A stretch of 5,597 bases of DNA from an uncultured Kouleothrix sp. (GCA_937858455.1 CALLYN010000025.1:1-5597), one strand, 5' to 3'. Shown: positions 1-5,016, numbered from the stretch's first letter. Notes: a model not told the origin generated them from the letters alone. A program made the numbers and translations.

Positions 1-222
1 AAGAAAAGTAACCTGCTCCCGAGCCATTTCCCTTCAAATCCAATCTTTCCTATCCAGATCTGAAGCAGATCAATATTCGTGGACAGTCCTAGACGAGCAT
101 AAATATACTAATTAAATTTATGAATTTCTAATTAGACAATGGAAGCGAAAAAGATGGATGACAATGTGTACATATTCAAATCTGACGTCTCTTTCAAAGG
201 CAATAAACCTGGTCTAAAGGAT
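1..222. other. AT-rich segment of different origin from the rest of the window
   Basis: This stretch is visibly AT-rich, with runs such as TAAATATACTAATTAAATTT, whereas the DNA right of about 225 is strongly GC-rich with G/C third codon positions. The change is abrupt and coincides with GGATCC at 219-224. I see no gene of recognisable family here. A short open frame starts at ATG 139 without a ribosome binding site and runs across the join, so it is not credible as a native gene. Possible origins are a foreign insertion, a contaminating organism, or an artificial join in cloning, amplification or assembly. The composition break is seen directly; the cause is inference. Confidence 0.6.
108..135. 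repeat. AT-rich imperfect inverted repeat
   Basis: CTAATTA (108-114) is mirrored by TAATTAG (129-135). Inside it AATT (115-118) can pair with AATT (123-126), leaving TATG as the loop and a two-base bulge on the right arm. The dyad lies in AT-rich DNA where such structures arise easily by chance. It could be a regulatory dyad of the foreign segment, but nothing nearby tells which gene it would serve. Confidence 0.3.
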
Positions 223-377
223 CCTGCGAAGAACAACAACAACAGGTTGGCGCCGTGGCCCAACAGGCCGAGGCCGATGACCAGCCGAGACAGACGCCGC
301 TGCAACAACAGGTAGGTGCCCAGCGAGAACATCAGGGCGGTGCCCTACAATACCGGCGCGCAAATGGCGGCGTGCAT
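222..377 (-). pseudogene. mrpC: Remnant of a Mrp/Mnh Na+/H+ antiporter subunit C gene
   Basis: The minus-strand reading frame gives GTALMFSLGTYLLLQRR followed by LSRLVIGLGLLGHGANLLLL. This matches the first two membrane helices of MrpC/MnhC, a small NuoK-like subunit of the multi-subunit Na+/H+ antiporter, which has the family pattern GxYLLLxRxLxRxxxGxxLLxHxxNLLLL. An in-frame ATG at 377-375 gives MHAAICAPVL, a suitable start of the first helix, but a TAG at 347-345 interrupts that helix. The match ends after FFAG, where the family normally continues with GxxxGxxP and a third helix; the AT-rich DNA begins there instead. A family member is usually about 100-120 residues, so under half remains. 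No other mrp subunit is visible. An ATG at 332 would avoid the stop but lacks the first half of helix 1. Family call is fairly secure; the gene cannot make a normal subunit. Confidence 0.6.
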
Positions 378-560
378 GGCGATGGGCGCCGCAGGGGCAT
401 GGACGGGGTCGGTCTGGCTCGCGAGCTTCTGCTGGTCGAGGAAGTCGTAGCGGGTGCTGGGGCCCAGGGTTCCCTTGAGGGGGGCGCTCGGGCCGGCGAA
501 CGCCACGGCCGCGGCCTTCCAGCCCGTGCGCGTCCTCGCCACCGGTGGCGGACAACTGCC
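378..560 (-). other. Unidentified coding-like fragment between two broken genes
   Basis: On the minus strand, the frame that enters the mrpC remnant has G or C at nearly every third codon position from about 535 to 378, which suggests it was once translated. It reads TGWKAAAVAFAGPSAPLK and then GTLGPSTRYDFLDQQKLASQ and TDPVHAPAAPIA. I do not recognise the family, and it does not look like MrpB or a continuation of the nucleotidase upstream. No ribosome binding site precedes the GTG at 542. It is probably an internal piece of another gene, brought next to its neighbours by deletion or by a false join. Its right boundary is uncertain, since the nucleotidase frame also looks codon-like until about 540. 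Confidence 0.3.
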
Positions 561-561
561 C

Positions 562-786
562 GGCCGCCGCGTCGCAGCCGGCCGCGCTCAGCAGCCGGTG
601 CATTGCCGCGCCCTTGGTGAGGTTGCTCAGGCGCACTGCGGTGTCCTCGCTGTCGCCGGCGTCGAAGAACAGCGCCGGCGTGCCCGGCTGGCCCGCACGC
701 ACGCGCGCCACCAGCGTGGCGATGCGCGCCAGGCCCTCGATCCGGGCGTGGATGTCGTTGGTATGCAGAATCGTGATCGATCGCAT
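562..786 (-). pseudogene. 5'-truncated remnant: N-terminus of a UshA-type metallophosphatase/5'-nucleotidase
   Basis: The start is ATG 786-784, chosen because GGAGAG lies just upstream; a longer frame from 816 has no such site. The product begins MRSITILHTNDIHARIEGLA. HTNDIH supplies the Asp and His metal ligands (D11, H13) of calcineurin-like phosphoesterases of the bifunctional 2',3'-cyclic phosphodiesterase/5'-nucleotidase family. ALFFDAGDSED gives the second motif, with D45. The sequence stays family-like up to GCDAAA (residue 75), where the GN(H/A) motif should follow at once. Instead it changes to GQLSATGG and the good codon pattern shifts to another frame. The family is normally about 500 residues or more, so about 85% is missing. 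There is no signal peptide on this start, as in cytoplasmic members. The 5' end and its promoter look intact, so a short dead peptide could still be expressed. Confidence 0.65.
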
Positions 787-826
787 CAGCTCTCCTATCA
801 TATCTGCCGAAGGCAAAAACGCGCAC

Positions 827-843
827 CGCGTAACTCGCGTAAC
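827..843. repeat. Direct repeat CGCGTAAC in the divergent promoter region
   Basis: CGCGTAAC occurs at 827-834 and again at 836-843, separated by one base, so the two copies are offset by 9 bp. The repeat lies across the predicted start site of the minus-strand transcript and beside its -10 element. A tandem site of this type could be bound by a regulator, but no regulator gene is present in the window. Confidence 0.35.
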
Positions 844-852
844 ATAATAGCA
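844..852 (-). promoter_or_regulatory. Extended -10 promoter for the nucleotidase remnant
   Basis: Read on the minus strand the bases give TGCTATTAT, an extended -10 element (TGn plus TATTAT, five of six matches to TATAAT). No good -35 is present, which is usual for extended -10 promoters. The predicted start is near 837, leaving a leader of about 50 bases before ATG 786. Confidence 0.45.
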
Positions 853-864
853 CGCCCGGTTCTA

Positions 865-873
865 TGCTATAGT
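865..873 (+). promoter_or_regulatory. Extended -10 promoter for the dehydrogenase gene
   Basis: The bases are TGCTATAGT, an extended -10 element (TGn plus TATAGT, five of six matches). The predicted start is near 880, giving a leader of about 34 bases that contains the GGGAG ribosome binding site at 903-907. Its upstream side overlaps the region needed by the divergent minus-strand promoter. Confidence 0.5.
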
Positions 874-913
874 CATGCAGTCGCGGCGGGGAAAGCAAGA
901 ACGGGAGAAAACA

Positions 914-1942
914 ATGCACGCACTGGTATTCTACGAGCACGGCGGCCCCGAGCAGCTGCGCTACGCGGGCGTGCCCGAGCCGGTGGCCGGGCCGGGCGAG
1001 GCGCTGGTGCAGGTGAAGGCGGCGGCGCTGAACCACCTCGACCTGTGGGTGCGCCAGGGCATCCCAGGGCTGCGCCTGGCCATGCCGCATATCGGCGGCT
1101 CCGACGTGGCCGGCGTGGTCGCGGCCGTCGGCGAGGACGTCGACGAGGCCTGGGTCGGCCGCCGGGTGATCATCAACCCCTCGCTGGGCTGCGGCCGCTG
1201 CGAGTACTGCCGCGCCGGCCAGCAGTGCCTGTGCGCCGGCTTCCACGTGTTTGGCGAGCACGTGCCGGGCGGCCTGGCCGAGTACGCGGTGGCGCCGGCC
1301 GCGAACCTGTACGCCATCCCCGACGACTTCGGGTTTGCCGAGGCCGCGGCCGTGCCGCTGGTTTACCAGACGGCCTGGCGCGCGCTGATGACCCAGGCGC
1401 GGCTGCGCGCCGGTGAGCGCGTGCTGATCCTTGGCGCGGGCGGCGGCGTGGCCTCGGCGGCGATCCAGATCGCGCGCCTTGCCGGCGCGTATGTCTACGC
1501 CGCCACCAGCACGCCCGCGAAAGAGCGCCGCGCGCTCGAGCTCGGCGCCGACGAGACGATCAACTACCGCGAGGTCGATTTCTCCAAGGAGATCTGGCGG
1601 CGCACCGGCAAGCGCGGCGTCGACGTGGTGCTCGAAAATGTCGGCCCGGCCACCTGGGCCGGCAGCATGCGCGCGCTGTGCCGGGGCGGCCGGCTGGTGA
1701 CGTTCGGCGCTACCACCGGGCGCTTCGCCGAGACCGATCTGAACCTGCTGTTCTGGAACCAGGTCAGCCTGATCGGCTCGACCATGGCTACCTACGCCGA
1801 GTTCGAGGCGGTGATGGGCCTGGTGTTCAGCCGCCGCCTGCGGCCGATCGTCGACCGTGTGATGCCGCTGCGCGATGGCGCCGAGGCCCAGCGGCTGCTC
1901 GGGGCCGGCGAGCAGTTCGGCAAGCTTGTGCTCGAGCCATGA
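914..1942 (+). CDS. Zinc-binding medium-chain dehydrogenase/reductase (alcohol dehydrogenase-like)
   Basis: A complete 342-residue protein of the usual length for the medium-chain dehydrogenase family. The start at 914 is chosen over an in-frame ATG at 875 because GGGAG sits 6 bases before it and MHALVFYEHGGPEQL is the typical family start. Residues 1 to about 150 form the GroES-like catalytic domain. C93, C96, C99 and C107 follow the C-x2-C-x2-C-x7-C spacing of the structural zinc lobe. The place where classical alcohol dehydrogenases have the catalytic zinc Cys reads LNHLDLWVRQG, without a Cys. PHIGGSDVAG replaces the usual GHE motif. Residues about 160-300 form the NAD(P)-binding Rossmann domain, with GERVLILGAGGGVASAAIQ, where the last Gly of GxGxxG is Ala. 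This pattern fits quinone oxidoreductase or enoyl reductase-like members that reduce or oxidise carbonyl or activated double bonds with NAD(P)H in the cytoplasm. The substrate cannot be read from the sequence. It stands alone as a single gene with its own promoter and terminator. Confidence 0.93.
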   Translation: MHALVFYEHGGPEQLRYAGVPEPVAGPGEALVQVKAAALNHLDLWVRQGIPGLRLAMPHIGGSDVAGVVAAVGEDVDEAWVGRRVIINPSLGCGRCEYCRAGQQCLCAGFHVFGEHVPGGLAEYAVAPAANLYAIPDDFGFAEAAAVPLVYQTAWRALMTQARLRAGERVLILGAGGGVASAAIQIARLAGAYVYAATSTPAKERRALELGADETINYREVDFSKEIWRRTGKRGVDVVLENVGPATWAGSMRALCRGGRLVTFGATTGRFAETDLNLLFWNQVSLIGSTMATYAEFEAVMGLVFSRRLRPIVDRVMPLRDGAEAQRLLGAGEQFGKLVLEP

Positions 1943-1946
1943 GCCT

Positions 1947-1965
1947 CTGCCCGAACGGGCGGTTT
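1947..1965 (+). terminator. Likely intrinsic terminator after the dehydrogenase gene
   Basis: CTGCCC (1947-1952) and GGGCGG (1957-1962) pair as a 6-bp stem with one G-U pair around the loop GAAC, followed by TTT. It begins 4 bases after the stop codon at 1940-1942. The stem is short and the T run is brief, so termination may be partial. Confidence 0.45.
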
Positions 1966-2046
1966 ACCACCAAGGCGCCAAGCGATCATACGTGAAAAAG
2001 CATCAACACGACATACACGATCGTGGTGTCTTCGTGTCGTGGTGGC
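1966..2046. repeat. Short intergenic element with imperfect terminal inverted repeats and an inner palindrome
   Basis: The left end (1966-1982, ACCACCAAGGCGCCAAG) and right end (2030-2046, CTTCGTGTCGTGGTGGC) are imperfectly complementary, 12 of 17 positions. Inside are a 7-bp arm pair CACGACA (2007-2013) and TGTCGTG (2035-2041) and a perfect 10-bp palindrome CACGATCGTG (2016-2025). The composition is less GC-rich than the genes. It may be a miniature mobile or dispersed intergenic repeat; copies elsewhere in the genome cannot be seen from here. Confidence 0.4.
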
Positions 2047-2118
2047 TACTTCTCAGACTATTTCTGAGCGGCGCGGCGGCATCCTGCGGCTCGGCGCGCA
2101 GTGGCCGGCAGAGAAAAC

Positions 2119-2157
2119 GCCGCTGCGCCGGGTGGTTCCTCCACCCGGCGCAGCGGC
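2119..2157 (-). terminator. Strong intrinsic terminator of the Ig-like repeat protein gene
   Basis: A perfect 17-bp inverted repeat (2119-2135 with 2141-2157) around a 5-base loop. Read on the minus strand it starts 28 bases past the stop codon of the Ig-like protein gene and is followed by GTTTTCTC, a U-rich tract. The opposite side of the hairpin has no T run, so it acts mainly on minus-strand transcripts. Confidence 0.85.
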
Positions 2158-2185
2158 AGCCGTGCTCGCTCGGCCCTACTTGCGA

Positions 2186-3460
2186 TCAGCAGTTGCGCGT
2201 CCACAGGCTGGTCGGGCTCGTGCAGGTCTGCGTGTCCTTCGGCGTCTGCTCGGGGCCGGCCGCGCCAACCGAGCTCTCGAGCCCGGTCGGGCCGCCCAGC
2301 GTGCCGCCGCCCAGGTTGCTGCCCTCGATCAGCGGCGTGTCGGGCTCCTCGGGCGCGCCCGGCGCCGTGCCGATAAACGTGCCGCCATCGACGTCGAAGT
2401 CGACGATCTGCAGCCGCCCGCTCTCGACACCGCTGGCCGTGAGCTTGTAGCTGCCCACTGGCAGCCGCTCGTCGATCGCCAGCACCGCGTAGAAATCGCC
2501 GTTGCCGTCGGCCCGCTGCGTCGGCAGGCCGCGCACGCCGCCGTCGGGCAGGGTGATCCACAGGCCCACCGGCTCGTTCGGCTTAAACAGCGTGCCCGAC
2601 ACCGCGATCGCCTGGCCGTTCTGGCTGGTTTCGGCCAGCGCCGGGAAGGCCACCCGCAGCTCGGCCCAGCCGCTGGGGATCGACTGGCGGCCGCGCAGCT
2701 CGAATGGCGCGAACACCTGGTACTTGCTCGTCAGCCCGTAGGCCGTAAAGGTGTACTTTCCGGTCTGGTGCGCGCTGGTGAACTGGAAGGTCGATTCGAT
2801 GTTGCCGGCGTCGCTGGCCACCTGCGTCGGGTACCCCAGCACCGAGCCGTCGGGCTGCGTGATCCACACGCCGACCTGCTCGTTCGGGTAGAAGCCGGTG
2901 CCGTGGATGTTCACCAGCGCGTCGTGCTCGGCCGATGCCTCGAATGTGCCGTTCTTCCACACCGCCAGCTGCGCTGGGCTGGCGCCTGGCTGCGCGCTCG
3001 GGCGCGGCGCCACCACCAGAAAGCCGATCGCCGTCTGGCCGCTGTGGTTGCCGTACGCCGTCATCTGGTAGCAGCCGTAGGGCCACTTGTTGCTGATCGG
3101 GTACTCGAAGTACAGGTCGCCGGCTACGTCGGCCTTGTAGTCGGTGGTGAAGTTCGTCGGCATGTTCACCACGCCGTCGAGCAGGTAGGCCGCGTCGGGG
3201 CTGAAGATCTGGCCGTCGGGGAAGCTAAAGCTCACCGTCACCGGCTCTTGATCCCAGAAGCCGTGCAGCTCCGAGCCGAAGATGTCGTCCTGGTAGCTGG
3301 CGATTTCGGTCTGGCCGGTGCGGTCGCACGCCGCGCTGGCTGGGCCATGCACGAAGTAGAGCGCGCCCGCCGCCGACTGGCGCACGTATAGCCCTACCAC
3401 CAGCGCCAGCCCTAGCGCGAACACAACTGCGAAGCGACGTGTGCGGACATGTCGTACCAT
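2186..3460 (-). CDS. Exported protein of tandem Ig-like beta-sandwich repeats
   Basis: A 424-residue protein that I cannot assign to a named family. The start is ATG 3460-3458, with GAGGAG 8 bases upstream. MVRHVRTRRF and then a hydrophobic stretch at about 10-30 (AVVFALGLALVVGLYV) form a signal peptide or N-terminal anchor, so the rest lies outside the membrane. Three modules follow. Module 1 (about 33-150) has SFSFPDG and ends CYQMTAYG. Modules 2 (about 167-255) and 3 (about 266-357) share FxPNExVGxWITxPDGxV and a GxYxxTAxG close, typical of Ig-like folds; their 56-residue cores are 26 of 56 identical. C45 and C130 could form a disulfide within module 1. Residues about 360-424 are a low-complexity Gly/Pro/Glu-rich tail with C413 and the C-terminal C424. 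There is no sortase motif or visible enzyme active site. A binding, adhesive or structural role at the surface is inference. It is transcribed divergently from the DUF2330 gene. Confidence 0.85.
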   Translation of the reverse strand: MVRHVRTRRFAVVFALGLALVVGLYVRQSAAGALYFVHGPASAACDRTGQTEIASYQDDIFGSELHGFWDQEPVTVSFSFPDGQIFSPDAAYLLDGVVNMPTNFTTDYKADVAGDLYFEYPISNKWPYGCYQMTAYGNHSGQTAIGFLVVAPRPSAQPGASPAQLAVWKNGTFEASAEHDALVNIHGTGFYPNEQVGVWITQPDGSVLGYPTQVASDAGNIESTFQFTSAHQTGKYTFTAYGLTSKYQVFAPFELRGRQSIPSGWAELRVAFPALAETSQNGQAIAVSGTLFKPNEPVGLWITLPDGGVRGLPTQRADGNGDFYAVLAIDERLPVGSYKLTASGVESGRLQIVDFDVDGGTFIGTAPGAPEEPDTPLIEGSNLGGGTLGGPTGLESSVGAAGPEQTPKDTQTCTSPTSLWTRNC

Positions 3461-3623
3461 ACCACAAGCTCCTCGTTACAAAACCAACATGTCTTTACTG
3501 TGCCGATGCAACTTTCTGCTAGAATGGAGTGCTGGGAGCTGCTTTCAGCAAAATCTCATAGTTTTGTCAGATCATCATAGGCCTGCCGCTGTATAACGAC
3601 CTAGATCGGTACATGACGTATTG

Positions 3624-3653
3624 ATGACACAGGTGTCAAAAAAGCGATAAAAT
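3624..3653 (+). promoter_or_regulatory. Sigma70-type promoter of the DUF2330 gene
   Basis: ATGACA (3624-3629, five of six matches to TTGACA) and TAAAAT (3648-3653, five of six matches to TATAAT) are separated by 18 bp. The predicted transcription start is about 3660, next to the ATG at 3661. The element is sequence-based prediction only. Confidence 0.55.
3625..3638. promoter_or_regulatory. Operator-like palindrome overlapping the DUF2330 promoter
   Basis: TGACAC (3625-3630) and GTGTCA (3633-3638) form a perfect inverted repeat around AG. The site covers most of the -35 element and the start of the spacer, a position where a bound protein would be expected to block RNA polymerase. ATGAC also occurs at 3613-3617 and 3624-3628, 11 bp apart, about one helical turn. 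The binding protein is unknown. Confidence 0.5.
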
Positions 3654-3660
3654 GAGGCAT

Positions 3661-4695
3661 ATGCGCGTGAAAAACAGCCTAGTCGTGCTAGGAATTGCGG
3701 TGCTGCTGCTGGCGCTGCCGGCGGGGGCGCTGGCCTGCGGGATGCCGCTCGCGGCGCGCATCCCCTCCGAGCAGGCGCTGATCATATTCGCCAACGGCCG
3801 CGAGCAGATCATCGCCAGCGTGCAGCTCGAGGCCGATAAGCCCGGCGCGGCGGTGATCTTTCCGGTGCCGGCCGCGCCCGAGGTTGGCGTGCTCGAGCGC
3901 GCCGACCTGTTCGACTACCTGGCCGAGGCCACCCGGCCCGAGCTGCGCATCACCGAGGTGCCCTCGCCATCCGATGGCGCGCCTGCCGGCAGCGCCGCCG
4001 GCGGGGTGAATGTGCTTGGCCGCGACCGCATCGGCGGCTACGATGTCGCGCGCCTCGCCGCCGACGACCCGAACGCGCTGCGCGCCTGGCTCGACGCCAA
4101 CGGCTACCGCGCGCCGGCCGGCGCCGAGCCGATCCTCCAGGCGTATATCGACGAAGGCTGGAAGTTCGTGGCGGTGAAGCTCGCGCCCGATCGCCCGGCC
4201 AATGGCGCGCTCGCGCCGCTGCGGATGGCCTTCAGCTCCGATCGGATCGTCTACCCGATGCGCCTCGGCGCGCTGGCCGATCGCCCGCTCGACGTGCTGC
4301 TGTACATCGCGGCCGATCACCGCGTCGCAGTCGCGCCGCTGGCGCTGGAGTACGCCGGCCCGGCATCGCAGCTCAGCCCGGCGCCGCCGGCCGAGTTCGC
4401 CGGCCTGCTGCGCGCGCCGTTCCTCACCAAGCTGCGCGGCGCGGCGCTGGATCCTGCGGCGCTCACGCGCGATTTCGTGGCCGAGCAGGCGCCCGACGAC
4501 GCGCCGTTCCGCAAGGTCGAGAGCCGGGTGGTGTACGTGCCGGGCGCCGCGCCCAGCGCGCGCAGCATGGCCGGGCCGATCTTTGGCGTGGTGCTGGTGT
4601 TCATCGCCAGCCTGGTGTCGTTTGGCTTCGCGCTGGGGCTGCGCCGCCGCATCAATGCCATCGCCGGCCCCGACCCCGACGATCAGGAGGACTGA
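3661..4695 (+). CDS. DUF2330 domain protein, membrane-anchored on the cell surface
   Basis: A 344-residue protein from ATG 3661. An in-frame ATG at 3652 would add MRH, but it overlaps the -10 element and has no ribosome binding site. Residues 1-25 are a signal peptide (MRVKNSLVVLGIAVLLLALP) with an ALA cleavage site just before C26. The mature start CGMPLAARIPSEQALIIF and the segment VQLEADKPGAAVIFPVPAAP match the DUF2330 pattern. So does GGYDVARLAADDPNALRAWL with NGYRAPAGAEPILQAYIDEG and WKFVAVKL (about 125-174), and DRIVYPMRLG with DVLLYIAADHRV (about 194-222). Residues about 305-326 form a C-terminal membrane helix followed by LRRR and an acidic end, giving an outside domain held by one helix with a short cytoplasmic tail. 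The biochemical function of DUF2330 is unknown. The ALAC sequence is a poor lipobox, so lipidation at C26 is possible but less likely than ordinary cleavage. No intrinsic terminator follows closely; the nearest candidate is at 4889-4937. Confidence 0.88.
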   Translation: MRVKNSLVVLGIAVLLLALPAGALACGMPLAARIPSEQALIIFANGREQIIASVQLEADKPGAAVIFPVPAAPEVGVLERADLFDYLAEATRPELRITEVPSPSDGAPAGSAAGGVNVLGRDRIGGYDVARLAADDPNALRAWLDANGYRAPAGAEPILQAYIDEGWKFVAVKLAPDRPANGALAPLRMAFSSDRIVYPMRLGALADRPLDVLLYIAADHRVAVAPLALEYAGPASQLSPAPPAEFAGLLRAPFLTKLRGAALDPAALTRDFVAEQAPDDAPFRKVESRVVYVPGAAPSARSMAGPIFGVVLVFIASLVSFGFALGLRRRINAIAGPDPDDQED

Positions 4696-4758
4696 TTCGA
4701 TCCGTTGCTTTAGAACCTACGCAGTTGCCTTGTTCGGCTCCCTCAATCGGGCGCTTTT

Positions 4759-4860
4759 GCCTGCGGCAGCATGGTACTCAGCTATCTGTGTGTGCGGTTT
4801 TCCGCGCGGAGCGCGGAAAATCGCACACGATACGGAGCATAGTACCGCTCTGCCGAAGGC
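4759..4860. repeat. 102-bp imperfect palindrome in a gene-free stretch
   Basis: The inner arms 4789-4807 and 4811-4829 pair over 19 positions around the loop GGA, with only two G-T type mismatches that would be G-U pairs in RNA. The pairing resumes further out with GGTACT (4773-4778) and AGTACC (4841-4846), and then with 4759-4769 against 4850-4860 (one mismatch in 11). Between these are looser stretches and a one-base offset. The T run is on the left of the GC stem and the A run on the right, the reverse of an intrinsic terminator. It may be a miniature inverted-repeat element or a structured RNA. It accounts for much of the 378 bases between the DUF2330 gene and the next gene; I see no credible gene there. 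Confidence 0.6.
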
Positions 4861-4888
4861 TGAACCGGCTAGCTGCGAAAGTCATATG

Positions 4889-4937
4889 CTTTAAACGCTG
4901 CCCTGGCCGGCGAAGCCGGCCAGGGCAGCGTTTAAAG
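4889..4937. terminator. Perfect 23-bp inverted repeat, possible two-way terminator
   Basis: Arms 4889-4911 and 4915-4937 are perfectly complementary around GAA. The GC-rich core is flanked by TTTAAA on both sides, so on either strand the core stem is preceded by AAA and followed by TTT. That is the arrangement of a two-way terminator, though the T runs are short. The tip GCGAAGC (4910-4916) is the DNA sequence known to form an exceptionally stable mini-hairpin. It would end the DUF2330 transcript about 200 bases after its stop codon, separating it from the gene at 5074. It could also be a dispersed extragenic palindrome. Confidence 0.6.
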
Positions 4938-5010
4938 AAGTTGCTATAAACTGTAATCAACCCTCAATCTATGTAAGCGCGCCATCATTCAGGCGGCCAC
5001 ACCGCGACCA

Positions 5011-5016
5011 TATACT
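5011..5016 (+). promoter_or_regulatory. Possible -10 element for the secreted glycosidase-like gene
   Basis: TATACT matches the -10 consensus at five of six positions. The best-spaced -35 candidate, TTCAGG at 4988-4993, matches only three of six. A start near 5023 would leave a leader of about 50 bases. Confidence 0.3.

Noticed and set aside
139..315. Plus-strand open frame beginning MEAKKMDDNVYIFKSDV
   Set aside because: It has no ribosome binding site, crosses the composition break at 219-224, and its right half is the antisense of the mrpC remnant. Its first 28 codons could be a piece of a foreign gene, but nothing identifies it.
332..1261. Long minus-strand open frame spanning the dehydrogenase and nucleotidase regions
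   Set aside because: It passes through the divergent promoters and out of frame through recognised coding sequence.
454..1416. Long plus-strand open frame overlapping the dehydrogenase gene
   Set aside because: It reads out of frame through the real gene and gives Arg/Ala/Gly-rich sequence without family features, as expected of GC-rich DNA.
2052..2068. Hairpin CTCAGA-ctatt-TCTGAG
   Set aside because: The stem is 6 bp with no T run on either side, so it could be chance. The strong terminator at 2119-2157 already explains the end of the minus-strand transcript.
2039..3391. 450-residue plus-strand open frame opposite the Ig-like protein gene
   Set aside because: It is antisense to a gene with a clear signal peptide, repeats, ribosome binding site and terminator. 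Its own product is Arg/Ala/Val-rich without motifs.
3721..3741. Lipoprotein signal at ALA-C of the DUF2330 protein
   Set aside because: The -3 residue is Ala and the -2 residue is Leu, which is not a good lipobox, while ALA suits ordinary signal peptidase. Left as a minor possibility.
3688..4320. Minus-strand open frame opposite the DUF2330 gene
   Set aside because: It is antisense to a well-supported gene and has the His/Arg/Gly-rich composition of a shadow frame.
4725..4960. Small open frames on both strands in the gene-free stretch, giving similar peptides such as FCLRQHGTQL and FSLRQSGTML
   Set aside because: The likeness of the two products arises because both read the arms of the same palindromes. 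There is no ribosome binding site or codon signature.
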